Source of the DNA: CAWUKT01 sp963923035
Lineage (GTDB): Bacteria; Bacteroidota; Bacteroidia; J057; JADKCL01
Length of the DNA: 28,527 nt
Direction: 5' to 3'
Assembly: GCA_963923035.1 (NCBI GenBank)
Contig: CAWUKT010000092.1
Location: forward strand, 1 to 28,527
This document shows, one piece after another, positions 6,288 to 13,598 of this stretch. The translations under genes were made by a program, and so were the position numbers. Numbering within the stretch: the stretch's first letter is position 1; the number at the start of each line of letters is the position of its first letter. The notes below the pieces were generated by a model. It saw only the letters and a program-made list of their open reading frames with translations, ran no database searches and was not told where the DNA came from.

Positions 6288-8496
6288 CTAATTCAAGTTG
6301 ATTTTTGACGAGAGAATAATACTTGACCTTTTTGTCGACGAGTTCCTCGTGGGTTCCCTGCTCGACGATTTGGCCATTGCTCAGGACAATGATCTGGTCG
6401 GCATTGCGCACCGTGCTCAGCCGGTGCGCGACCACGATGACCGTTCGGCCCCGGTAAAACCGTTCCAGGTTCTGGACGATGGCCTTTTCATTTTCTGCAT
6501 CCAGGGCATTGGTGGCTTCATCGAAAAAGAGGTACTGGGGGTTCTTGTAAACGGCGCGGGCGATCAGCAAGCGCTGTTTTTGTCCCTGACTCAGGCCGGT
6601 TCCATTCTGGCCGATGCGCGTCTGGAAGCCGAGCGGCAGGTCCTCGATGAAGTCGAGGATATTCGCCACATGGCAGGCGTACCGGAGCGCCTCCATGTCG
6701 ATATTGGCGTCGTTGGATTCGCAAAGGGCGATGTTACCGGCGATGGAATCGGAGAAGATATAGCTGTCCTGAAGGACCACGCCACAAGAACTCCGCCAAA
6801 ATTGGCTGTTGATTTCGTCCAGGCGTTCATCTCCCACCTGAATATGTCCCTCCTGCGCTTCAAAAAACTTCAACAGCAGCTTCAACAAGGTCGTTTTTCC
6901 ACTTCCACTCACTCCCACAATGGCGGTCACCTTGCCCTGCGGAATGTCAATATGGAGGTCCTGAAGGACATTTCCCCCGGATTTGGTATAGGCAAATGAG
7001 AGGTTGCGGATGGAGATATGCTGCGGCGCCATGTACCGCGGATCGTTCATGTCCGGCATTGGCAACGGCAATTCTTCTTCTTTTTCCTGAATCTCCATCA
7101 AACGCTCCAGGCTCAAAAGGGCCATCTGGCCGCGGAGGACGAAGTTGATCAGTTCACCGATGGGGGCGCTCATCTGGGCAATGACGAACAGCACGGCCAG
7201 CATGGTACCGATGCTCATCTGCCCCTGAATGGTCAGGTAGGCGGCTAGGAAGGTCACAATGATGGTCTGGAAAAATGCAAAGAAGCGCTGACCACCGGAT
7301 TGAAGTTGCTCCAATTTCAGCTTGTTCAACGAGACCTTGAAGGAATTGACCTGAATGCCTTCCCATTCAAACCGCTTCTTGTTCTCGACATTGTGCAGCT
7401 TGATGTCCTGGATGCCATTGATCAATTCGAAGACTTTGCTTTGGTCCTCGGAATTGAGGGAAAAGGCCTTGTGGTCCAATTGCTCAACTTTGCCGAGGAA
7501 ATAGAAAATCCAGATGAGCTCGATGGTCAGGGAAACGAGCACCACGGCGAGGATCAATTCGCTGAAAATTCCCAGGACCACGCAGTACACCACGAGGCTG
7601 AAAACGGAGAAAATACTCTTGAGGAGGTTGGAGGAAATGAATTGTTCGATTCGTCGGTGGTCCCGAATGCGCTGGATGAGGTCACCGGTGATGCGGGAGG
7701 AGAAGAAACTCAGGGGCAATTTCATCAGCTTCAGGAGGAAATCTGAGATGATGAAAATGTTGACACGGCTGGAGATGTGGAGCAATAGTCGGGCCCGGAT
7801 GAATTCGATTCCAATGTTGAGGAAAAACAGGACCAATTGAATGGCCAGGATGAAGACAAGGAAGGCCGTACTGCCGCTCCCGATCCCGTAATCCACGATG
7901 GATCGGGTGAAAAATGGAAAGGCAAACTGGAAAATACTGCCCAGGAATAGTCCCAACAGCAATTGGGCGACCTGGGGGCGGTAGAACAGGAAGTACTTCT
8001 TGACAAACCCAATGCCCATATTGCGCTTGGATTTGGGGGCTTCCTCGTCCCAATTTTCCCCCGGTTGGAGCAACAAGACCACTCCTCCCTGGTCCTGTTC
8101 TTCCGAATCCACTCCCTGCCATCCCTTCAGGAATTCCTCCCGCGTAAACACTAAGTGGGTTGAGGCCGGATCCGACACGTAGACTTTGTCCCCTTCCACC
8201 TTGTACACCACCAAATAATGGATTTGGTTCCAGTGTACGATGGCCGGGAGCGGAGCCTCATTGGCGAGGCGCTCCAGGGTCAGTTTGACGGGCATGGATT
8301 CAAATCCCACCTTGTCAGCCAGGATGTTCAATTCACTCAGCAACATCCCCTGACTGGATTCCAGGTGCTCGTTCAACTCCTTGTGCGACAAGGACTTTCC
8401 GTAGTACTGGCTGACCATCCGAATGCAGGTCGGTCCGCAGTCTGAGCTGTACAGCTGCCGGTAATGGGGGAACTTATTTCGATTGAAAAATGCCAC
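6280..8496 (-). CDS. C39-peptidase ABC exporter (PCAT) for the RiPP
   Basis: This 738-aa bifunctional transporter cuts off leader peptides and exports the core peptide using ATP. The C39 peptidase (about 1-145) shows the oxyanion Gln14, catalytic Cys20 (SSDCGPTC), His93 (NQIHYLVVY) and Asp109 (VSDPAS), all present. A six-helix ABC membrane domain spans about 165-465. The nucleotide-binding domain carries Walker A GVSGSGKTT (528-536), Q-loop Gln576, signature LSQGQ (635-639), Walker B ending FFDE (Glu660) and H-loop His691, so it should be active. The start is GTG at 8496, 45 bp after the HExxH gene, and the end overlaps the HlyD-like gene by 8 bp. Membership in the cluster is supported by strand and spacing. 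Confidence 0.93.
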   Translation of the reverse strand: MAFFNRNKFPHYRQLYSSDCGPTCIRMVSQYYGKSLSHKELNEHLESSQGMLLSELNILADKVGFESMPVKLTLERLANEAPLPAIVHWNQIHYLVVYKVEGDKVYVSDPASTHLVFTREEFLKGWQGVDSEEQDQGGVVLLLQPGENWDEEAPKSKRNMGIGFVKKYFLFYRPQVAQLLLGLFLGSIFQFAFPFFTRSIVDYGIGSGSTAFLVFILAIQLVLFFLNIGIEFIRARLLLHISSRVNIFIISDFLLKLMKLPLSFFSSRITGDLIQRIRDHRRIEQFISSNLLKSIFSVFSLVVYCVVLGIFSELILAVVLVSLTIELIWIFYFLGKVEQLDHKAFSLNSEDQSKVFELINGIQDIKLHNVENKKRFEWEGIQVNSFKVSLNKLKLEQLQSGGQRFFAFFQTIIVTFLAAYLTIQGQMSIGTMLAVLFVIAQMSAPIGELINFVLRGQMALLSLERLMEIQEKEEELPLPMPDMNDPRYMAPQHISIRNLSFAYTKSGGNVLQDLHIDIPQGKVTAIVGVSGSGKTTLLKLLLKFFEAQEGHIQVGDERLDEINSQFWRSSCGVVLQDSYIFSDSIAGNIALCESNDANIDMEALRYACHVANILDFIEDLPLGFQTRIGQNGTGLSQGQKQRLLIARAVYKNPQYLFFDEATNALDAENEKAIVQNLERFYRGRTVIVVAHRLSTVRNADQIIVLSNGQIVEQGTHEELVDKKVKYYSLVKNQLELGA

Positions 8497-8541
8497 GTAC
8501 GTTCAACTTTTAGACTTGGGAGGAGGAAAAAGGTCGTCGGA

Positions 8542-9663
8542 TCAGGCGAATTGAAACCCGGTCACCCTGGTTTTCATGAATTCGATGGCGCTGGCTGTCT
8601 CCGGGAATCTTTCGGGAAGTAAGGTTTCCAGGGGAAGGTTGCGGAAGCCCTTCTGAATCAGCTCCATCCGGTCACGGATGACCTTGGTATTCGGATAGAG
8701 GTTGAAATGGCTCTGGAAGAATTCGAAGAGTCCATACCAGACAAAGCAGGCCTGGAACAGGTTCCGCGGAGTCAACAGGTTGCCGGTCCAGGGAGAAGGA
8801 ATATGGTGGTGCGTCGCATTGTGTTCCTTGGTGCCGGGCATCCACTGGTTCAGCTCGTTGATCATGAACAGAACGCCGTGGGTCGCTTCGTGGACCATGG
8901 CCTCCGCGAACAATTCCGGCTGGTACAATTGCGCGTTGCAAATCAGGATACGTCCGATGAATCCGCCGTTGGTGCTGGAAGAGGTCGATTGGACGGGGGA
9001 TTTGCGGAAGTGGACGACATGGGAAAAGTTCGTCAGGAGGGACTCAATGGAAGGGTGGATCGGCTCAAGACATTGGTCGAGAAAATCCATCAGCTCTTCC
9101 GCTTCCTCAAACGAGTAGTCCTGGACCTCGTGTTCGTTGTCAATGGAGAGGTAATCTTCGCTTCCCAAGGTTGCGTTCACAGCACTGAAGAAATCGAGGA
9201 TAATCTTGTCATAGAGCTTCGGGTTCTCGAAAACGACATGGTCGCCATCTTCCTGCTTCCGCATGAAAGCGGCTCCATCCAGCGTCCAAAACGCCGGATA
9301 CTCCAGGTGGGAGAAGTCCCGGTCCCGTAGTGCGATGTGCCGGTCAATGATTTCCAACCAGAACCTGATTTTGTCGGCTGCCGAGCGGGCCTTGTTCCGA
9401 AAAACCTGCCCCAAAAACGCTGGAATCGACATCATATGTTCTTGTTCCGCAGCACTGAAGCCGTTGAGTTTTTCTTCGAACTCGGCCACCAACTCCGGCG
9501 ACTCTTCACCGGCGAGGGTGAGAAATTCCTGCACCTTGGACCGCACCAATTCCATGAATTGACGCTTCAGGGCGAGGTGTTGCTCGGCAACCTGGTCATT
9601 GACCTGGAGGAGTTGGGGGGCATCGGCAATGCTGAAGGTATGTTCCTGGACTTGTGGATTCAT
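8542..9663 (-). CDS. HExxH-motif peptide-modification protein, copy 2
   Basis: This 373-aa soluble protein carries HEATH (His258, Glu259, His262) in FAEAMVHEATHGVLF, followed by WTGNLLTPRNLFQACFVWYGLFEFF. The region matches the HExxH family of putative peptide-modification proteins, which is fused to or neighbours FxsB-type radical SAM enzymes. From recalled literature, fused proteins of this kind act as 2-oxoglutarate-dependent beta-hydroxylases, with HExxH binding iron rather than serving as a protease site; applying that here is inference. The N-terminal ~150 residues are helical and could bind the leader. Its ATG overlaps the stop of the upstream paralog in ATGA. Similar length and the shared HExxH-to-FVWY layout show that the two are paralogs, though elsewhere they are strongly diverged. 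A metalloprotease role is the alternative. Confidence 0.82.
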   Translation of the reverse strand: MNPQVQEHTFSIADAPQLLQVNDQVAEQHLALKRQFMELVRSKVQEFLTLAGEESPELVAEFEEKLNGFSAAEQEHMMSIPAFLGQVFRNKARSAADKIRFWLEIIDRHIALRDRDFSHLEYPAFWTLDGAAFMRKQEDGDHVVFENPKLYDKIILDFFSAVNATLGSEDYLSIDNEHEVQDYSFEEAEELMDFLDQCLEPIHPSIESLLTNFSHVVHFRKSPVQSTSSSTNGGFIGRILICNAQLYQPELFAEAMVHEATHGVLFMINELNQWMPGTKEHNATHHHIPSPWTGNLLTPRNLFQACFVWYGLFEFFQSHFNLYPNTKVIRDRMELIQKGFRNLPLETLLPERFPETASAIEFMKTRVTGFQFA

Positions 9664-10757
9664 GATTGGAGGGTTGAGGATGAAAGAATGGAGGATTGAA
9701 GGATGCGGAAGGCGTCCATGCTGGTCGGCGGAATGGTGCCCGCCGCCAATTTTTGCAGGTGGGACAGGTCGAGTTTTTCGAATCCCTGGCCGATGAACTG
9801 GAGCCGCCGCTCGACAAATTCAGCTCGGAAAAGGTTCCGGGCCTGGACTTTTTTCCAGAATTGCCAGAGCGTATACCAGACGAAAATGGCCTGCGAGAAG
9901 CTCCGCAAGGAAATGTGGTTGCCCGTCCAGCAGGAGGGGACATTGTGACCGATTTCGCGGGAATGTTCGTAGGACGGCATCCACGGCTGGAGGGTCTCCA
10001 GCATATACAGGTAGCCGTGGGCGGCTTCGTGCACAAAGGCTTCCGCGATCAGCTCCGCGGAAGTGGTCTCGATATTGCACAGGACGACCCGGCCGATGTA
10101 GAGCCCGTTGGATCCCGAGCTGAAATCACCGCTGGGATGGGTTTTTCCGATGAGGTGGTAGGTAAATTCTTCGATGAAGCGAACGGCTTCCGGGTAGGCA
10201 GATTGGAGCGGAGCCAGGGCCCGATGGAGCAGCTCCATCATGGTTTCGAATTGCTCCATCTCATAATTGCCCACCGATGTTCCTTCCGCAGCCCCCAGTT
10301 CCTCATTGCTGATGAACGAGCAATAAGGACTGTTGAAATCCATGGCGATATTGTCCAGGATACGGGGGGCTTGGTACACAAAAGGAGTGTCATTTTCTGC
10401 GCCCTTGGTGATGAAAAAGTCCCCGCGAATGCTCCAGAGGGCATTGAAAGGGCCGGTGTCCTGAGTGGTTTTGGCTGCTTCGGCCATGACCGCCTTGTAC
10501 AGGAACTCAGACACTGCTCCGGCTTGATCGGGGCTCGCGTGGATGGCGAGATGGGAAATTTCCGGGGCCAGCAGGAACCCTTCGTGGTCGGCAGCTCCAC
10601 TTTCAAGGAAGGCTTCGCGGGCTCCATCTCCGGCTTGGCCCAACAGGTCCAGCAGTCGACTGCGGACATGCCGAAAGAAGGCCTGTTTGGTCTTGTGTTC
10701 CTCGGCCGGAGAATCGAGCTGCAAGGTGGTGAGTGCGGCGGATATGGGATGTTCCAT
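9660..10757 (-). CDS. HExxH-motif peptide-modification protein, copy 1
   Basis: This 365-aa paralog of the downstream gene has HEAAH (His243, Glu244, His247) in IAEAFVHEAAHGYLYMLETLQPWMP and then CWTGNHISLRSFSQAIFVWYTLWQFW. The shared IGR(V/I)-(V/I)LCN strand before the motif (YIGRVVLCN here, FIGRILICN in the paralog) strengthens the relationship. It begins 6 bp after the radical SAM gene and ends in an ATGA overlap with its paralog, so all are co-translated. The last ~15 residues (ILQSSILSSSTLQS) are low-complexity and come from a short repetitive stretch, so the true C-terminal end of the fold may be earlier. Predicted role: a metal-dependent second modification of the precursor, such as hydroxylation; substrate residue unknown. 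Confidence 0.82.
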   Translation of the reverse strand: MEHPISAALTTLQLDSPAEEHKTKQAFFRHVRSRLLDLLGQAGDGAREAFLESGAADHEGFLLAPEISHLAIHASPDQAGAVSEFLYKAVMAEAAKTTQDTGPFNALWSIRGDFFITKGAENDTPFVYQAPRILDNIAMDFNSPYCSFISNEELGAAEGTSVGNYEMEQFETMMELLHRALAPLQSAYPEAVRFIEEFTYHLIGKTHPSGDFSSGSNGLYIGRVVLCNIETTSAELIAEAFVHEAAHGYLYMLETLQPWMPSYEHSREIGHNVPSCWTGNHISLRSFSQAIFVWYTLWQFWKKVQARNLFRAEFVERRLQFIGQGFEKLDLSHLQKLAAGTIPPTSMDAFRILQSSILSSSTLQS

Positions 10758-10763
10758 GGTGAG

Positions 10764-12026
10764 TTAGATTGGGTTGGATTCGGGGACCATCGGGGCTTTT
10801 CCAGTTCCAGGCGGCGGGAATTGGGCAAAACCTCGGATCAATTCCTCCAATTGGACCTTGGCGATTCCACTTTTTTCGACAAACTCAGCCGGCATTCCAT
10901 TGACCCAGCGGTTCTGGATATGGGTGATCAGGCGGGCTTGGGTGCGGCAATACACAGTCGGGTTGTCAAATCCATTGTTGTTGTGGTAGCGGTGGGGAAG
11001 GTTTCCTCCGCCACACAATTCGTGGATATCGCAGGCGGCGCATTGAGGACAAAGGTTCTCATGGCTCAGGTGGTACATGCGTGCCAGTTCTGAGTTCAAG
11101 GCCTCGTTGAGGGTGGTGTCGGCGACGTTGGCATCAGCCTTGGTGAAGCCTTCGCCGCATATTTTGAGGGAATCCAGCGATTCGTAATCTCCATTGGTTT
11201 CGATCACAATGACTTCATTGCGCTCGGTCCCGAGGCTATCCGACGTGGTCCGGGCTCCCCACAGCATCCGTAACAATTGGGTGAACATACGGATACCGGG
11301 CTTTTTCTCGTTGGGATCCTCCATCCAGAGGTCAAACATGCGGATGAGCCAATCGGCATATTGATCCTGGGCATCTTCAGGGGCGGTGCCTTCCCGCTGG
11401 GGCGGCGGCTTGTCATAGTTGGCGTCGGGCAACAGGAGGTGGATATTAGAGACGCCCATGTTACTCAAATGGTGATAGGTCTCGTCCGGATCGGAATTGA
11501 TGTTGATCACCGCGATTATGCTGGCGTGTCCCATGACCCGTTTCGTGACCTCAATCCCCTGCAGGACTTTCTCGTAAGATCCCCGTCCCGCGTGGTCCTT
11601 GCGGTAGTGGTCATGGTCCTTGCGGGTCCCATCCAAGCTGATCCCAATTGCGATTCCCAATTCCATGAACAGTTCACACCATTCGTCATCCAACAGCACT
11701 CCATTTGTTTGCAGGGCGAAGCTGGGAACCGATTCAAGTGGTTCAAAAACCTTGCGGGCGTAATTGACAAAGTGCCGGTACCAGTCCTTGCTGGCCAGTA
11801 AAGGCTCGCCACCGTGCAGTACAAACATGAAATCGGGTACCTTGTGCTCCTCGCAGTGTTCGGCGATCCGCTCGATGATCTGTTCTGCGGTCCCTTGTTC
11901 AATGAACTTGGGCTGGTTGCGGTAGGTATTGTCCCCCATGTTGTACATGTAGCAGTAGCTACAGTTGAGGTTGCAGCGAGATGCGACTTTGATTACAGCA
12001 ATGGTGCATTGAAGAACGTTCTGCAT
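10764..12026 (-). CDS. Radical SAM/SPASM peptide-modifying enzyme, copy 2
   Basis: This 420-aa radical SAM enzyme has the 4Fe-4S site CNLNCSYC (Cys18, 22, 25), the SAM-binding HGGEPLL and the downstream strand motifs LQTNGVLL and GISLDG. The C-terminal SPASM domain for auxiliary clusters has Cys290 (KICGEGF), then Cys326, 329, 332, 338 (CPQCAACDIHELCGGG), PHRY and Cys360 (NPTVYC). The CGGG-x-x-PHRY...NPxVYC block is characteristic of FxsB-like enzymes, several of which form three-residue cyclophanes. Expected reaction: C-C bond between an aromatic ring and the beta-carbon two residues on. No PqqD-like leader-binding domain precedes Cys18. The gene lies 6 bp behind its paralog and 6 bp before the first HExxH gene. 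Confidence 0.92.
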   Translation of the reverse strand: MQNVLQCTIAVIKVASRCNLNCSYCYMYNMGDNTYRNQPKFIEQGTAEQIIERIAEHCEEHKVPDFMFVLHGGEPLLASKDWYRHFVNYARKVFEPLESVPSFALQTNGVLLDDEWCELFMELGIAIGISLDGTRKDHDHYRKDHAGRGSYEKVLQGIEVTKRVMGHASIIAVININSDPDETYHHLSNMGVSNIHLLLPDANYDKPPPQREGTAPEDAQDQYADWLIRMFDLWMEDPNEKKPGIRMFTQLLRMLWGARTTSDSLGTERNEVIVIETNGDYESLDSLKICGEGFTKADANVADTTLNEALNSELARMYHLSHENLCPQCAACDIHELCGGGNLPHRYHNNNGFDNPTVYCRTQARLITHIQNRWVNGMPAEFVEKSGIAKVQLEELIRGFAQFPPPGTGKAPMVPESNPI

Positions 12027-12032
12027 CGTATT

Positions 12033-13283
12033 CTAAGTTTGGGAGTGGGCAAATTGGGTGAGTTCAGAAGGCTCGGCCTGGGCGTCGGGAGCTTGGTTCA
12101 GATGGGCCCGGGCCTCCTCGTAGGTAATTTTTCGAACCTCGGTCTGGTCCAGCACCTCGGTGGAGATGATGTCCAACAGGGAATTCTGGATGTGGGTGAT
12201 CAGCTTGAGCAGATCATTGCAGTAGACCGAAGGGTTGTTGAAGCCATTGTGTTTGGAGTAGCGGTGGGGGAGGTAGCCGCCGCCGCAGACTTCCCTGATC
12301 TGGCAGTGCTGGCACTGAGGCGCCAGTACCTTGTGGCTGCGCTGGTACAGGCTGGCCAGGTCGGTTTTGAGGGCTTCGGAAATGGACTCGGTGGCCACAT
12401 TGGTGCCGGCTTTGGTAAAGCCTTCGCCACAAATTTTGAGCGCATCAACAGCTTCATAGCTGCCGTCGGTTTCGACGACCAAAATGTCGTTGTGGCGGTC
12501 TCCCATGACATCTGCTCCGCCATTGCCACCTAAGATGGACTCTACGAGGGAGGCAAAATAGCGGATTCCTGGGCGGTCCGGGTCGCGGAGCCAGGCGTTG
12601 AAGACCTGGATCATCCAGTCCGCATAGGCCGTTTGATCGGGCCCAATTCGGTCGTCCTTGTCGTCATGGGTATAATCGGGGAGCAGGAAATCGAATGATC
12701 CCAGGCTTTTGAAGAATTCGTAGGTCTCCACGGGATCGGCGTCAATGTTGACGACCACCAGGAAACCCATGCCCTCCTCCAGATTGCGGTAGGATTTGAT
12801 TTGACTCACCCCCTTCAAAACATCGTCGTAGGATCCTTTTCCATTGTGATAGACCCGGTGGATGTCATTGATTTCTTTTTTTCCATCCAAGCTGATCCCC
12901 ATGTCGAAGTAGTCGTCATAAAAGATTTTACACCACTCTTCGTCGATCAGGGTCGCATTGGTTTGGATGGTAAAGCTGGGTTGGATACCAGCGGGGAGCA
13001 GGATTTCTTTGGCCTTTTGGATGAAAAAGCGGAAGAATTCATGCCCGGCAAGCAGTGGTTCACCCCCGTGGAAGGAAAGCACCACTGGCTCAGGCGGTGA
13101 GCATACGCCATAGTGTTCCCGGATACGCTCCAGTAAGCGGATTACAGTCTGCTCCGACATCACCTTGGGCTGGCTGCGCCAAGAGGAGTCGCCCTTGTTG
13201 TACATGTAACAATAGCTACAGTTCAGGTTGCACCGACTGGCTACTTTCAGGACATAGGTACGGCAGAGCCACTTGGAATCCAT
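12033..13283 (-). CDS. Radical SAM/SPASM peptide-modifying enzyme, copy 1
   Basis: This 416-aa paralog of the next gene is the first enzyme after the precursor. The radical SAM site is again CNLNCSYC (Cys18, 22, 25) in the identical context KVASRCNLNCSYCYMYN. HGGEPLL, IQTNATLI and GISLDG follow. The SPASM cysteines are Cys285, 324, 327, 333 and 355, in APQCQHCQIREVCGGG, PHRY and NPSVYC. Compared with the paralog, the cysteine at the position of its Cys326 is Ala. The C-terminal tail is long and acidic, with no known domain. It starts with ATG 77 bp after the precursor stop, beyond a strong stem-loop. Predicted function: cyclophane formation on the precursor, possibly at triplets different from those used by the paralog. 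Confidence 0.92.
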   Translation of the reverse strand: MDSKWLCRTYVLKVASRCNLNCSYCYMYNKGDSSWRSQPKVMSEQTVIRLLERIREHYGVCSPPEPVVLSFHGGEPLLAGHEFFRFFIQKAKEILLPAGIQPSFTIQTNATLIDEEWCKIFYDDYFDMGISLDGKKEINDIHRVYHNGKGSYDDVLKGVSQIKSYRNLEEGMGFLVVVNIDADPVETYEFFKSLGSFDFLLPDYTHDDKDDRIGPDQTAYADWMIQVFNAWLRDPDRPGIRYFASLVESILGGNGGADVMGDRHNDILVVETDGSYEAVDALKICGEGFTKAGTNVATESISEALKTDLASLYQRSHKVLAPQCQHCQIREVCGGGYLPHRYSKHNGFNNPSVYCNDLLKLITHIQNSLLDIISTEVLDQTEVRKITYEEARAHLNQAPDAQAEPSELTQFAHSQT

Positions 13284-13318
13284 GGACTTGAATGCTAGGG
13301 TGAAAGAAAGGGAAAAGT

Positions 13319-13344
13319 GTTCCCCGGGAGGATTCCCGGGGAAC
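13319..13344 (-). terminator. Stem-loop between precursor and enzyme genes (attenuator-like)
   Basis: A perfect 11-bp inverted repeat, GTTCCCCGGGA-4 nt-TCCCGGGGAAC, sits 16 bp after the precursor stop and 35 bp before the first radical SAM gene. On the transcribed strand it is followed only by ACTTTTCCC, a short U-run. It would act as a partial terminator or a 3' stabilising hairpin, leaving more precursor than enzyme transcript, a frequent arrangement in peptide clusters. Confidence 0.7.
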
Positions 13345-13360
13345 TAATTCGGGATAACTC

Positions 13361-13531
13361 TTAGAGTTCTTGGAGGATGATAACACGACCCCAAACACGG
13401 CTCCAAGAGCGAGAGAAATCAGAACCAACTACGCTGTCAGCGCTGGTTTTGATGGCGTCATTCTTGAAGTTGTCGAGAGAGTTACGGAGAAGGTCTCTTT
13501 CCTGCTTGGAAAACTTGAATTTGTTTTTCAT
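13361..13531 (-). CDS. RiPP precursor peptide, predicted triceptide type
   Basis: This is a 56-aa peptide. The leader (1-37) is charged and helical, starting MKNKFKFSKQERDLLRNSLD. The C-terminal part holds Phe39-Ser-Arg41, Trp43-Ser-Arg45 and Trp47-Gly-Arg49, three aromatic-x-Arg triplets at a spacing of four residues, followed by VIILQEL. Aromatic-x-X3 triplets are the substrates of three-residue cyclophane radical SAM enzymes, where the ring carbon is joined to the beta-carbon of residue X3. Gly36-Ser37 could be the C39 peptidase cut site, giving a 19-aa core. The start was set at the ATG at 13531; a longer upstream reading would run into the AT-rich leader and has no support. It directly precedes the modifying enzymes on the same strand. 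The precursor role is inferred. Confidence 0.85.
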   Translation of the reverse strand: MKNKFKFSKQERDLLRNSLDNFKNDAIKTSADSVVGSDFSRSWSRVWGRVIILQEL

Positions 13532-13566
13532 AATTGAAAAAGTTTTTTGATTTAAAAAATTTTTAA
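13524..13566 (-). promoter_or_regulatory. AT-rich precursor leader with two inverted repeats
   Basis: The inverted repeat TTTTTCA-ATTA-TGAAAAA (13541-13524) places the precursor ATG in the loop and stem of a weak hairpin. Just upstream, TTAAAAA-T-TTTTTAA (13566-13552) is a second one. The stretch is strikingly AT-rich against its GC-rich surroundings, as in efficiently translated Bacteroidota leaders that lack a Shine-Dalgarno site. I cannot place a -7/-33 promoter with confidence. Confidence 0.35.
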
Positions 13567-13598
13567 CTAAAGAACGTCGAGGTCTAGGGGCGGTCTCG

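Noticed and set aside
8542..10757. Reading the HExxH pair as ordinary zinc metalloproteases (for example leader peptidases)
   Set aside because: The surrounding sequence (WTGN...FVWY after the motif) and the neighbouring FxsB-like enzymes fit the peptide-modification family better, and the exporter already has a complete C39 leader peptidase. It is kept as an alternative only.
9696..11093. 465-codon plus-strand frame opposite the first HExxH gene and the end of the second radical SAM gene
   Set aside because: The minus strand carries HExxH and SPASM motifs in well-packed genes. The plus translation has no family motif and arises from codon bias.
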